Positions 22,104 to 33,199 of a stretch of 64,000 bases of DNA are shown in pieces (the first letter of the stretch is position 1; each line of letters opens with the position of its first letter). The notes under the pieces were generated by a model, which worked only from the letters and a program-made list of their open reading frames with translations, was not told the origin of the DNA and made no database searches. The stretch comes from Sorex araneus. Its lineage: Eukaryota > Chordata > Mammalia > Eulipotyphla > Soricidae. The translations under genes and the position numbers were made by a program. The DNA is taken from contig NC_073313.1 in NCBI RefSeq assembly GCF_027595985.1, forward strand, positions 82,376,494 through 82,440,493, written 5' to 3'.

Positions 22104-23154
22104 GTAAAAAACTAAAGAACGCCGAGGGGGGGGTGAGCACTCGCGGGCTCTCCGGGCGGCTCTGTCTCACCACCCGCGTTCCGTGCTCTGGAACCGCAGT
22201 GTGTGGACTGGATCGGGACAGCCGGTGGTCAAGGACAGGCGAAGGAAGAACGAGGACCAAGCTGGTTGCTGATTAGTTACCGTTTATTCAATCTTCAAGC
22301 TTTCTCATCTCCCGCACTCCCAGCTCCGGCCTCTCTCTGGATCTACTGCTCAACTGCTGCTTCTCTCTCTGGCTTCTCTCTCTCCTCCTACTTACTTGTC
22401 TCTCCCACCTTACCCTCCAGGCTACAACCAGCCAGGTCGCAAAATCAACATAAGAAAGCCCTTCCTGAGGGCAGGGCACTCCAAAGCCCTTCCTCACTCT
22501 TAAGGTTTTTTTCTTTTCCTTAGTCCAGGAACTTATTAACATCTTAATACTAGTTATTTTTGTATGGACATAGCAAGGGATACATTGAGGCTTGCAAGGC
22601 AGCTCTCCTGGCAACATCTTGCCACAGGCTCAGACCACAGCACTCAGGCCAGATTAATCATTCCTCACCCTAGCAGGGTCCAAATCTAGTTATCACTGTT
22701 TGGATCATGACAGCATTTGTCCATGATCAAGCTTTTAACTTATAGTTAAGCATTAGGCACTTTGGCCAGGCCCATCTCGATGCCAGGGTAGCACACAACT
22801 CACCGCTTGCCCTGGGTCCTTCTTGTCCCACGTCGGGACCGTGCTTTGGGGGTGCTAGGAAGTAAGGGCAGCTGAGGCTTAGGTCAAGAGAACAGATGCC
22901 CTGGAGGAAAATATCATGTAGAGTCAAATGACTCCCAGGTTACAAAAGCATAACATTTGTTAAGTCTTCCTGTGTCCATACAAAAAGGACTTGCTCTGAA
23001 TAAACTATGCAAAGGACTCAAGGAGAAGAGAAAAACATTATTTACAAGTCAACAGAACACCAAGAAAGAAGCTACAAATAAACAAAGAGGAATAGGAGCA
23101 CTGTAACGGGAGTAACCCAATAAACCTAAACTACTGAGGCTATGTTATCCTACA
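22104..23154 (-). mobile_element. Solo LTR, copy 1, with 6 bp TSD
   Basis: A 1,051 bp element that starts TGTA and ends TACA, flanked by the 6 bp direct repeat AATTAC (22098-22103 and 23155-23160). A 6 bp TSD is typical of class II (ERVK-like, betaretrovirus-related) elements. Read on the minus strand, AATAAA (plus-strand TTTATT 22283-22288) is followed by about 180 bp of GC-rich U5-like sequence, so minus is the likely orientation. No internal retroviral genes are present. It interrupts the ancient L1. Copy 2 at 42063 is closely similar. Confidence 0.88.
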
Positions 23155-23215
23155 AATTACTATTGACATTTGTATTGATTTGGTATCAGGTCACATTTTT
23201 GTAATTGTTTCTTAG

Positions 23216-23388
23216 GTTTTTGTGTTTGTTTGATGTTTGTGCCACACCTAACAGTTCTCATAGCTTATGCCTGGCTCTGCATTCAGGGATCACTCCTGAT
23301 TGGGCTTGGGGAGACTGTATAGAGTGCTGGGGATAGAACCTGTACAAGACAAGTGACCTCCTGACTACACTATTGCTCCAACCTCTAT
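23216..23388 (-). mobile_element. Old SINE in L1
   Basis: 'ttgtgccacacctaacag', 'gagtgctggggatagaacc', end 'attgctccaacctc'. Confidence 0.65.
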
Positions 23389-23457
23389 TTCCTAGTTTTA
23401 ACACTTTTTATATAGATTCTCTAGAGTTTTTCTACTTTTATTTATTTATTTATTTAG

Positions 23458-23615
23458 TGTTTTTGTTTGTTCTTGAGGCACACCTAGCTTTGCTCAGGGC
23501 TTATTTCTGGATCTCCACTCAAGGATCACTCCTGGTAGAACTCAAGGGACCATATGGAGTACCACCGATAGAACTTGGGTCAGCCATATACAAATCAAGC
23601 ACCCTTTTCCCATAC
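23458..23615 (-). mobile_element. Old SINE in L1
   Basis: 'gaggcacacctagctttgct', 'gggaccatatggagtacc' and 'cttgggtcagccatat'. The head end passes into a short minisatellite. Confidence 0.6.
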
Positions 23616-23658
23616 TATCCCGTACTATACTATCCCGTACTATACTCTATCCCATAAT
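23612..23658 (+). repeat. Short minisatellite, CCCGTACTATA type
   Basis: Imperfect repeats of a unit containing TATCCCGTACTATAC, about three copies. Confidence 0.8.
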
Positions 23659-23768
23659 ACACTGCAATCTCGATTTTTCTACTTTTACTACTGCCGATAT
23701 TTTTCTACATTTATAAGATTATATCTTTTGTGCACAGAGATAATTTTACTTCTTTCTTTACAACTTGG

Positions 23769-24015
23769 GACTGGAACAATAGCACAGCGGGTAGGGCATT
23801 TGCCTTGCACGCGGCCGACCTGGGTTCGATTCCTCCGCCCCTCTCAGAGAGCCCAGCAAGCTACCAACAGTATCTCGCCTGCACGGCAGAACCTGGCAAG
23901 CTACCCGTGGTGTATTTGATATGCCCAAAACAGAAACAACAAGTCTCACAATGGATACATTACTGGTGCCTGCTCGAGCAAATCGATGAACAACGGGATA
24001 ACAGTGCTACAGTGC
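23769..24015 (+). mobile_element. SOR-like SINE, form B, full length
   Basis: Complete form B with A box TAGCACAGCGG and B box GGTTCGATTCC, ending GTGCTACAGTGC with no A tail. A 12 bp TSD with one mismatch (TTTACAACTTGG at 23757-23768, TTTAGAACTTGG at 24016-24027) fixes both ends. Confidence 0.93.
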
Positions 24016-24032
24016 TTTAGAACTTGGATGTT

Positions 24033-24212
24033 GTTTTTCTTGGGGGGCTGGGGCTTGGGCAGGGGACACCCCTAGTGATGCTCAGGATTTATTCTTGTCT
24101 CTGCACTCAGGTATGTCTCCTGGTGGTGCTCAAGTGACCATATGGGGCGTGGGGGATCAAATCTGAGTCGGCAAGTTGGCTGTGTGCAAGGCAAGTACTA
24201 TATCTCTGGCCC
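24033..24212 (-). mobile_element. Old diverged SINE in L1
   Basis: 'gacacccctagtgatgctcag', 'gtgtgcaaggcaagtac' and 'atctctggcccc'. Confidence 0.6.
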
Positions 24213-24939
24213 CTCATTTCTTGTTTTATTGCTCTAGCTAGGACTTCGGGAACTATGTTGAAAAAGGATAGTGCATATGGGTGCATATGGGCATCTTAAC
24301 CTTTTTGCTGAGTTTAGAGGAAACATACTTAGCCTTTCACTGTTGAATATGATGTTAGCTGTAGTATCTCTTATGTTGAGGTAGCTTCCACATATTACTA
24401 GGTTGTTGATTGTATCATGAATTTCGCTTGCATTTCTTCAAATGCTTTTTCTGTACCAACTTACGATATCATGTAGTTCTTTAAATCTTTTAAATGTGGT
24501 AGATTACATTGATTGATTTCCACATGTTGAACTATACTTGCATTCTAAATGTCTTGGTCATGGCATGTCATTCTGTGTGCTATTGAATTCAGTTTATTAG
24601 TGTTTTGTTGAAGATTTTTTTGCATTAAGGTTTATCAAGGATATTGGTTTTTTTGTAGTGTCTTTGTTCAGTTTTGGTATGGTGGCAATGTGTATTTCAC
24701 TCCTCTTTACTAAGATATTTTCAATGCATTTAGAAGGGCATCACTGCATATGAGAATATGTAGTATTATTTGAAATGTTTTCTAATATTTAAATGATATC
24801 AAACCATGTATGTTTATTCAAATGATATCAGATCATGCAGTATTTTTCTGCATCCATCATGCAACAGTCTGACTCATATAACTTTCCATGGTGGTTCTTA
24901 TTGAACCTGCCCCCATTCTTTTAAGCCACTGCACAGTCT

Positions 24940-25235
24940 TTAATCAATGTGTAATTTCCTTCTATATGGCAGGCACTTTAATCAATGCTAAGCTCTAGAT
25001 GCAGAGGAAAAACATAGGGAATGGTATTCACATGAATAAGACAAGGAAATCTCTGTCCTCAGGGAGTTTTACATTCTAGTTGGGGTGAGGGATAGAATCA
25101 GTAAGATGATTTCTGATTTGGGTAAATTTTATGAACAAAATGAAAAGGTCAAGTGATGACATGGCTTTTAGGTTGGAGGAGTCTTAAGTTGGTCAGGGAA
25201 GACTTCATGGAGTCATTTATGTGATAGGTCCCAAA
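24940..25235 (+). mobile_element. Ancient interspersed repeat, family not assigned
   Basis: 'ggcaggcactttaatcaatg', 'gacaaggaaatctctgtcc', 'ttttacattctagttggggtg' and 'agggaagacttcatgg' follow the order of a widespread mammalian repeat. The same family is seen at 15165 and 56490. Confidence 0.5.
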
Positions 25236-25239
25236 TTAG

Positions 25240-25345
25240 CCTGGAATCAGAGTTGACAGCACTTGCTTTGCATATGACTGACTCTGTTTCAATCCCTAGT
25301 CCCGTATATAGTCCCCTGAGCTATGCCTATGTATAGTTCTTTTTA
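25240..25345 (+). mobile_element. Old SINE fragment
   Basis: 'gacagcacttgctttgcat' and 'tatagtcccctgagctatg' preserve the order of form A; the promoter boxes are lost. Confidence 0.45.
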
Positions 25346-25574
25346 TGTTAGAAAACATTATATTATAGATGTGGCTTAAGTATCTATAAGTACAATATTA
25401 TATAAAAATTTCTATAGATGCAAAAATCACCCAAATAAGACATAGACCATTTAATATAAATGAAATTTTTATTCATTATTAAAAAGTATAAAAATCTCTC
25501 AGCAAGCCAGGAATAAACATGTCTTATTTCTTATTATAGTGGGCAACCATAAGTGCCAGGAATGAATGCTATAC

Positions 25575-26215
25575 TCAACAGCTAAGTGCTGAGATGTTTG
25601 TCTTGTCTGTTAAAGAGGTTCCTTTAATACTTCTTGCAAACCTGGTTTCAAGGCTATGAGTTACCCTAGGCTGTTTTCTGTTCATGAAGCTCTGTATTGC
25701 TCCTTCAAATCTAGTTGGATAGAGTATTTTGGAAAGGTGTTCTTTCATTGAGGTTCTTTTTTCATACTCTGTCCCACCTTTCTCTTCTAGTTCATAAAGT
25801 CTCATTTGGTAGTTCTGTTATGAATCTTAGGGCCTTTCCTTTGTATGGAATTTCCTTTTTGCTTTTTTTTGGGGGGTCACACCTGGCAATGCACAGGGGT
25901 TACTCCTGGCTCTGCACTCAAGAATTACCCTTGGAGGTGTTCGGGGGACCATATGGGATGCTGGGAATCAAACCCGGGTTGATCGTGTGCAAGGCAAATG
26001 CCCTACCTACTGTGCTATTGCTCAAGCCCCTGGAATTTCCTTTTTGATCTCGCTGCTTTCAAATATTCTGTCTTTGACCTTTGCTGTTCTAATCATTATG
26101 TATCTTAGAGCTTTTCTATTTGGGTCTATTTACATTGGGACCCTTTAGACCTCTTGGCTCTCAGTGCCTACATGCCTCAACTCTGGGAGATATGTATAGT
26201 TCTGAATATCTATCA
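25575..26215 (-). mobile_element. Old L1-type fragment split by a SINE
   Basis: Both parts (25575-25861 and 26047-26215) follow the common mammalian L1-associated block: 'cttcttgcaaacctggttt', 'tattgctccttcaaat', 'ggatagagtattttgg', then 'ctttgacctttgctgttct'. Frames are broken. Confidence 0.6.
25862..26030 (-). mobile_element. SOR-like SINE, form A, young
   Basis: Minus copy with an exact 16 bp TSD TGGAATTTCCTTTTTG at 25846-25861 and 26031-26046. Confidence 0.95.
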
Positions 26216-26224
26216 CTGTTGTGG

Positions 26225-26440
26225 AGAGCTGACTCCCAAGAAGAGATCATGGGGTAAGTAAAACTAAATGTCTCAGGACTAGTGCGAGTGAAACTGGAGA
26301 CATTGGGGGAGAGTAGTAGGCACTAGGGAATGGATTGGTTTTGGAATAATTATATGCCTGAAACACAATCATAAATAACTTTGTAACTTTGTAATTCATA
26401 GTGATTCAATTTTTTAAAATTAAAAAGACTAAATACTGTG
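26225..26440 (+). mobile_element. L1 3' end
   Basis: 'gggtaagtaaaactaaatg' leads into 'atatgcctgaaacacaatc', 'taactttgtaattcatagtg' and an A-rich end, the usual L1 terminal order in this window. Confidence 0.65.
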
Positions 26441-26511
26441 CTAACTCAAGAAGGGACCTACAATGCGTGAACTTAGAAGACCAAGAATTTTACTGCTGAA
26501 TAACTTGAATT

Positions 26512-26636
26512 TTTTGTTTGTGCCAGAGGAGCGCATCCAACAGTGCTCAGAAGTGCTCAGTCGTGACCTTTGGTGGTGCTCAGGGAACCATATAAATTTT
26601 CAAGTACTTTAACTGCTGAACTATTTCTCTGGCCCA
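26512..26636 (-). mobile_element. Old SINE fragment
   Basis: 'ccaacagtgctcagaagtg', 'ggtgctcagggaaccatat' and 'ctatttctctggccc'. Confidence 0.55.
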
Positions 26637-27080
26637 AAACATGAGATTCTGAAACTCACAGAGAGATTTCCTTCTCTTATGAAGGTCTGATTTGTGACGT
26701 GCTACAAATGGATGGATGCTACAGATGGATGAAGTCACCTGGACATAACTATTTGGTTTAGTTCATGAACAGTATCTGCAGGGTAGAAAGAAAGGAGGTC
26801 AGCTGAAGGAAAACGGGAGAAGGGAGTAGGCATTAGGATGTCATCAGATCTTCTCTGAACAGAGCTACCACTGCAGGGTGTTATCAGCTGTGCCTCTAGC
26901 TAAAGTTTATAAAGCATGATCCTCCATTTCCTCCCACGGATGGTGGACACAGAAGCAGCACTGTAAGTAAGGTGGGTGTGCTGGGAAAGCTAGCGGAGAT
27001 AAAACTGATGTCCAAGGAAGACATATTATCTTCCATTACATTGGGTGGCCAGTAAGAGAATATTCTGTGGCATTTTCCTT
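26637..27080. other. Single-copy stretch
   Basis: No repeat or gene recognised. Confidence 0.4.
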
Positions 27081-27485
27081 CTCTCCTCCTCCAATTTGTA
27101 TTGAAATACTGTGATTTTTGATACTGTTCACAATAAGCTCATGCACACCTTGTTCCAACACACGTCTATCACCAGAGAACTAGGTTTCTTCCACCAATGA
27201 CATAGGGATGCCTCCCATCCACCACCACCTCCCCCCATCCAGGTAAGTTCAGTTCTGTGGATCAATGCTCCAGTTCTGAGACCTTTGGCCATTTGTTGTT
27301 TTCTTGTGGTTTGTTTATATCCCACATATGACAGAGATCATTCTATGTCTATCCCTCCCCTTCTGATCAACTTCACTTAGCATAATACCCTCCAGTATGT
27401 CATCTCTGTAGTGGCAAAGTGTATGATTTCCTATTTTCTTATAAATGAGTAGCATTTGATTGTGTATAAGTACCATATCTTTTTT

Positions 27486-27893
27486 AATTAATAGTTTATT
27501 TTTAATTAGTGAGTCAACGTGAGGCTACAGTTACAGATTTATACATTTTTGTGCTCATGTTTCTCCCTTACAAAGTTTGATAACCCATCCCTTCACCAGT
27601 GCCCATTCTCCACCACCAGTAAACCCAACAACCCTCCCCCCCTCCCCAGTCCCGTCTCCCCCCACCCCACACTGCCACTATGGCAGTGTATTCCCTTTTG
27701 TTCTCTCTCTCTGATTAGGTGTTGTGGTTTGCAATAAAGGTGTTGAGTGGCCATTGTGTTCAGTCTCTAGTCTATATTCGGCCCGCATCATCTTTCCCCC
27801 ACATAACCTCCAACCACATTTTACTTGGTGTTCCCTTCTCTGAGTTGCCCAGAATGAGAGACCAGCCTCCAAGCCATGGAGACAACCTTCTGG
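27486..27893 (-). mobile_element. Young 5'-truncated L1 nested in older L1
   Basis: A 408 bp L1 3' end only. The TSD AAGTACCATATCTTTTT at 27469-27485 and 27894-27910 is exact, and the interrupted older L1 resumes directly after it. Confidence 0.92.
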
Positions 27894-28317
27894 AAGTACC
27901 ATATCTTTTTAGCCAGTCGTCTGTTCTTTGGAACTTGGGTGGTTCCCAGATCCGGGCTATTGTGAATAGTGCTGCAGTGATCTTTGAGATACAAATATCA
28001 TTTTGAAATAGGGGTGCCTATGGGGCATAGGCCAAGAAGTAGAATTCCTGGGTCATATAGAAGCTCAAGTCTTAGGTTTTTGAGATGTGTTAATATTGTT
28101 TTGCAAGGATAATAAACCAGTTGGCATTCTCACCAATAGCGGATGAGTATTCCTTTTATTCCACATCTATGCAAGCACTGGTTATTTTTGTTATTTCTTA
28201 ATGTGTGCCAGTGTCACTGGTATGAAATAACATCTCTTTGTTGTTTTGATTTTCATTTCCCTGATAGGTGATGAAGAGAATTTTTTTCATATACCTATCA
28301 GTCATCTGTATATATAT

Positions 28318-28487
28318 TTTTTTCTTTTTTGGTCACACCCAGCGCTGTACAGGGGTTACTCCTGGATCATGCACTCAGGAATTACTCCTGGTGGTGCTTG
28401 GGGGACCATATGGGATGCTGGGATTCGAACCCAGGTTGGCTGCGTGCAAGGCAAATGCCCTACCCGCTGTGCTATCACTCCAGCCCC
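28318..28487 (-). mobile_element. SOR-like SINE, form A, young, in L1
   Basis: Near-consensus, with 'gggattcgaacccaggttgg' and 'cactccagcccc'. The L1 reading resumes on both sides. Confidence 0.9.
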
Positions 28488-28894
28488 TCATCTTATATCT
28501 TTTTAAAGAAAATGCCTGTTCATCTCTTCCAGCAAGTTTTGGATGGGTTTGTTTTATTACTATTGCTAAGCTTTACAAGTGCTTTATATACCTTTAAATT
28601 TAACCCTTTGTCAGGTGAGTGGTGGGCAAATATTTATTTCTAGGGGGGAGGTGTCTTTTCATTCTTGTAACACTTCTTTTGAGGTACAGAAGCTTCTTCA
28701 TTTAATGCAGTCTAATTTGTTTAATTTTTGCTCCTGTTTGCTTGTCCAATGATATTCAAGTTACCACTATATTAATTTTGAAGGTTTCTGTGTATGTTTT
28801 ACTTAATATAATTTATGGATTGAGGTCTGATATCAAGTTGTCTAATTTTGAATAGACTTTTGTGTAAAGTATGAGATAGGGGTTTGATATGGCT

Positions 28895-29058
28895 CTTGTT
28901 TTTATTTTTTGGGGCAGTGTTTAGGGCCCACTCCTGGCTCAATGCCCAAGAACCACTTCTGGTGGTGTTTGGGGAACCATAGGTGGTGTTGGGGATCAAA
29001 CTGGAGTTGGCCACATGTAAGAATAACACCTTTATACCGGTACTATCTCTCCGGCTCC
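28895..29058 (-). mobile_element. Old SINE
   Basis: 'ggcagtgtttagggcccact', 'ggtgttggggatcaaactg' and 'ctatctctccggctcc'. Confidence 0.6.
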
Positions 29059-29222
29059 TCTATATCTCTTTTTATATCATCTATATTCATATTTATATTA
29101 TCTCTTTCTATCCATCTATTCTCAGAATGTTCATTGCATGATGTTGCCCCATTAACCATATTTCTCCAACATCTGAAATGGATTCAAACTAACCGAGGCA
29201 GGGTTCTATTAAGAAATCATAA

Positions 29223-29396
29223 TAGGGGTGAGGCAGGGGGAAAGATAATACAATGAGTAAGGCCCCTGCCTCGCATACAGGAAACCCAGATTTGATTCTC
29301 AGCACCACATATCATTCTCTGAGCACCACCAGGGGTCGCTCCTGAGCACAGAAGTAGGAATAGCTTGTTCGTACTGCCAGGTGTGGCAAAAGCAGA
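29223..29396 (+). mobile_element. Old form A SINE leading into microsatellite
   Basis: 'gaaagataatacaatgagta', 'gagcaccaccaggggtcgct' and end 'gccaggtgtggcaaaagc'. As at 5405, the tail continues into a GAAA array. Confidence 0.6.
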
Positions 29397-29778
<382 letters not shown>

Positions 29779-29779
29779 A

Positions 29780-29940
29780 GGGGCCGGAGCGATAGCACAG
29801 CGGGGAGGGCGTTTGCCTTGCACGCGGCCGACCCGGGTTCGATCCCCGGCATCCCATATGGTCCCCCAAGCACTGCCAGGAGTAATTCTTGAGTGCAAAG
29901 CCAGGAGTAACCCCTGGGCATCGCTGGGTGTGACCCAAAA

Positions 29941-29971
<31 letters not shown>
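29780..29971 (+). mobile_element. SOR-like SINE, form A, youngest-looking copy
   Basis: Essentially consensus: A box TAGCACAGCGG, B box GGTTCGATCCC, CpGs retained (CACGCGGCCGACCCGGG), and a pure A tail of about 27. Retained CpGs and the long tail suggest a recent insertion, here into a microsatellite with similar sequence (AAGAATGAAGAAAGG) on both sides. Confidence 0.97.
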
Positions 29972-29974
<3 letters not shown>

Positions 29975-30372
29975 ATGAAGAAAGGAAAGAAAGAATATAA
30001 GAATGAAAGAAAGGAGATGCAAGAAAAGGAAAGAAAGAACAGAAGGAAGGAAGAAAAGGAGAGAGGAAAGAAAAGGATAAACAAAAGGAGAAAAGAAGGA
30101 AAAATAAGAAAAAAGAGGAAGGAGAAAGGAAAGAATTAAGGGAAAAAGAAAGGGAGAAATAAAGAGAGGGAGGGAGGGGGAAAGGAACGAAGGGAGAGAG
30201 AGGTGGAGAGAGGAAGGAAGCGAGGAAGGAAAAGAGAGAATAAAGGAGGGGAGAAGGGAGGGAAAGAAGAAAGGAAGGAAGAGAGGGAGAAAGGGAGGAA
30301 GGGAGAAAGGAAGGAAGCAACTAAGGAAGAAAGGGAGGGAGGAAGGAAGCAAGGGAGGAAGAAAAAGAAAGT
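29972..30372 (+). repeat. Imperfect purine (GGAA/GAGG) tract, right part
   Basis: Continues the purine-only strand for about 400 bp with irregular GGAA, GAAA and GGGA units. Confidence 0.97.
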
Positions 30373-31172
30373 AATCAAGCAGGATTGGATACATGGGTCT
30401 TAGCCTGTGTTATTTTGCATACATGTCAGCTCTCTGAGGACGGCAGCTGCCTCATCCCTAAAAAAAAAAAGTCTGAACTAGATCGTTTCAACAGCTCCAT
30501 TCAGCAGGAGATTCCACGAGTTCATGCATTTTGCAAATGTAGAAATTCCTCTGGGGCCTGTGGTGATTTGGTGCAAACCACAGAGGTCAAATGGGCTCAA
30601 GCCTCTTGGGTTTGGAGAAGAAAATCCAGTCCGTTTATGTACAATATGGCTTAGACTGAAGGAGTAAGGTTTGTCAGCTACGCAACAAAGAAGGGAAATT
30701 AGAAACACAAGATTAAACATGAAGTGACAAGCAGAAAAGATCAAAGTCTCAGAGCTTGATTCACCAGTTGCAAAGTGCAGCTGCCAGTGCTGTCCCCTCC
30801 TCCTGCGAGCAGGCTGCAGGGTCAGAATAGTACTGCAAAATACGGATTGCAGAGATGGTTCACTCTTATTCGATGGTCTTTTCTGTTAGTTCTGAGAACC
30901 CAGCGGGCTGGACCCAGGACCCAAGATTTCCCTTTCATCCATTTGCCTCTTTGGTTTCTGACTCTAGAGGACCAATCCTCATTGCACCCAGCGCTTCGTA
31001 GACCCACTGGAGACTCTGGTGGTGAACACTGAAGCTATTTAAAGCTTTGCTGTTTAGCACTTATTTGAACTCACCATGGTGTGACTATCTACTTTCAAAT
31101 AGTTTCCCCTTGAAGTTTCTGGAGTAATAAGAGATGGCCGTAGAGGTCAACGTTCATCTCACCTGCAAACAA
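30373..31172. other. Single-copy block, CNE-like
   Basis: About 800 bp without SINE or L1. The segment 30470-30620 is low in CpG and has mixed composition. No exon with paired splice sites was found. Confidence 0.4.
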
Positions 31173-31184
31173 ATCTAAGGTAAC

Positions 31185-31424
31185 TGCACTGCACTGTAGC
31201 ATTGTCGTCCCATTGTTCATTGATTTTCTCGAGTGGGCACCAGTAACGTCTCCATTGTGAGACTTGTTACTGTTTTGGCATATTGAATACACCACAAGTA
31301 GTTTGCCAGGCTCTGCCGTGCAGGCGATATACTCTCGGTAGCTTGCTGGGCTCTCCGAGTGGGTGGAGGAATTGAACCCGCCTGCAAGGCAAACGCCCTA
31401 CCCGCTGGGCTATCGCTCCAGTCC
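31185..31424 (-). mobile_element. SOR-like SINE, form B, full length
   Basis: Near-complete copy. TSD ATCTAAGGTAAC at 31173-31184 and ATCTAATGTAAC at 31425-31436 (one mismatch). The 3' end is GTGCAGTGC, with no A tail. Confidence 0.92.
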
Positions 31425-31589
31425 ATCTAATGTAACATGAAAGGAAATTAGTTTGCCAAGGGAATGGAGCAGAAATGAATGAAATTGATAGTCATGCCCC
31501 TCTCCTCCACTTCAGCTGCCCCTGCCATAGAAATTAAATTCAGGAAGTAAAAGTTCAATAAATAGCTTTTAGGAATTTTTCATCATTGC

Positions 31590-31762
31590 AATTTTTTTGT
31601 TTTGGTGCCACACCCAGTGGCACTCAGGGCTTGTTTCTGTCTCTGTGTTCAGGGATCACTACTGACGGGGCTTCAGGGACCCTGTGTGATGCTAAGAACC
31701 AAATATGGATTGGTCATGAGTAAGGCAAGTGCCTTACCCACTGAATTATTTCTCTGGCTCCA
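31590..31762 (-). mobile_element. Old diverged SINE
   Basis: 'ggtgccacacccagtggcac', 'ctgtgtgatgctaagaacc' and 'tatttctctggctcc'. Confidence 0.65.
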
Positions 31763-31806
31763 CAATATTTTATGGCTCTGCAATATCTTACTTTTGCATA
31801 GCAGTT

Positions 31807-31978
31807 TTTTTTTTGCTTTTTGGGCCACACCCGGCGATGCACAGGGGTTACTCCTGGCTCTGCACTCAGGAATTACTCCTGGTGGTGCTCAGGGGACCAT
31901 ATGGGATCCTGGAGATTGAACCCAGGTCGGCCGTGTGCAAGGCAAATGCCCTACCCGCTGTGCTATCGCTCCAGCCCC
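31807..31978 (-). mobile_element. SOR-like SINE, form A, young
   Basis: Near-consensus copy with TSD TGCATAGCAGTTT (left) and TGCGTAGCAGTTT (right, about 31979-31991). Confidence 0.93.
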
Positions 31979-32149
31979 TGCGTAGCAGTTTAGAATGTTC
32001 CATTTTGTGTTTTGATGCCACACAGTCTGCAGTAAATAGCCAGTAGTGGTGGCTAGGTGGGAATACGGAGCTCAGCAGGACCCTCATTCCACACAGGCCT
32101 TGGGATTCTACTCCATGAAATGGAGGGGGACATTGCCAAAAGCCCTGGG

Positions 32150-32590
32150 GTGTGGAGTGACAAACCGTGCTGCAAGGTTTGCTTGGAACCCAATGGCGGC
32201 TGGCTGATGAGATAGTGACCTTTTCAGAATCAAAGATCACCCTGCCCCCAGCTCAGAAGACAGAACTTATGGCCCTCCTGGAGACAGGAAGTCACCAGAC
32301 TGCATTCCATGCTTCCTCACATGGACGCCCTACAGATAACAGAATGCCAGACCAAATGCCCTGGTCCCACTGGTCTCTCTGGTTCCTTTTTCCAGCTCCA
32401 GAGAATTTAAAATGCCAAGGAGAGCGTAGTCATTCCCAGAGCGCAACTCTACCCCAGCCTTGCCAGGGGCTGTGAGGGGTCCACCTGGGAGCACACCACC
32501 CCAATAAACTTTTCCCCAATCAAGCTTTCCTATTTATTCACTTTAATCGCCTCTGTCTCTCTGTTGCGCCAAGTGAGATCTCTAACCTAT
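32150..32590 (+). mobile_element. Possible LTR 3' part (class I-like), uncertain
   Basis: 'gagcacaccaccccaataaac' followed by a CT-rich stretch resembles the R-U5 region of mammalian class I endogenous-retrovirus LTRs. No TG/CA ends or TSD could be fixed, so this rests on a single motif context. Confidence 0.25.
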
Positions 32591-32892
32591 CACGTGCATC
32601 TGCTAAGGTAGAAGGTTCAGTCACCCTCAGTCCAATGACAACCTAATGACACCCTCAACTCAACGGTGTAATTCAGGTCATTGAGGCTTGCAAAAATCCG
32701 CTGTATTCACTAACACAAGCCCTTTTTTCGGGAGGTTCTGCTGTCTGGGGCTTGTGGCCATAGGAAGGGAGAAGCCAGCGAGAAGAAAGTAGGTGTTAAC
32801 AAGACACACTGAAGGTTAGGAGCTTGGCACATGTGGTTTGAAAACTTTAAGTGAGTGGCTGCTGGAAATGCCACATCAGAAAATGCTGGGGA

Positions 32893-33184
32893 CACCCAAT
32901 TCCTGCATTGCAAATCCACAATACCCCAAAGGAGAGAGAGAACAAAAGGGAATGCCCTGCCACAGAGGCGGGGTGTGGGGGGGTGTAGGGTGAGGGGAGG
33001 GGGGTGGATGGGAGCGGGGGTGGAAGGTATGCTGGGGTCATCTGTGGAGGAGAATGGGCACTGGTGGAAGGATGGGTACTCGAGCATTGTATGACTGAAA
33101 CACAAGCATGAAAATATGTAAATCTGTAACTGTACCCGCACGGTGATTCATTAATAAAAAATAATAAATTATATTTTTTAAAAA
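32893..33184 (+). mobile_element. Young 5'-truncated L1 3' end
   Basis: The L1 terminal blocks run in order to an AATAAAAAATAATAAATTA end. The TSD AGAAAATGCTGGGGA at 32878-32892 and 33185-33199 is exact. Confidence 0.93.
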
Positions 33185-33199
33185 AGAAAATGCTGGGGA

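Larger units (their letters stand above)
19395..24760 (-). mobile_element. Ancient L1, antisense, broken by many insertions
   Basis: Successive blocks match the reverse complement of a mammal-wide L1: the 3' region at 19395-19690 ('ttaatcatttttaattatac', 'gttgtgcaaccgatgg'), the ORF2 C-terminus at 20135-20330, and the ORF2 middle at 20986-21916 ('gaggattgcaatcaatctgt'). The reverse transcriptase region lies at about 23700-24760 ('aaatgctttttctg'). The order is preserved across the later insertions. No frame is intact. Confidence 0.8.
27080..28895 (-). mobile_element. Older L1, 3' UTR and ORF2 end, antisense
   Basis: The plus strand reads as reverse complement L1: 3' UTR at 27080-27485, then the ORF2 C-terminus and upstream regions ('ggctattgtgaatagtgctg', 'ttgccaacac'-like block, 'ctttatatacctttaaat'). 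It is split by a younger L1 (27486-27893) and a SINE (28318-28487). Several stops interrupt ORF2. Confidence 0.8.

Noticed and set aside
29780..29971. Functional tRNA gene suggested by strong A and B boxes
   Set aside because: The boxes belong to the SINE head; no cloverleaf with a paired acceptor stem is present.
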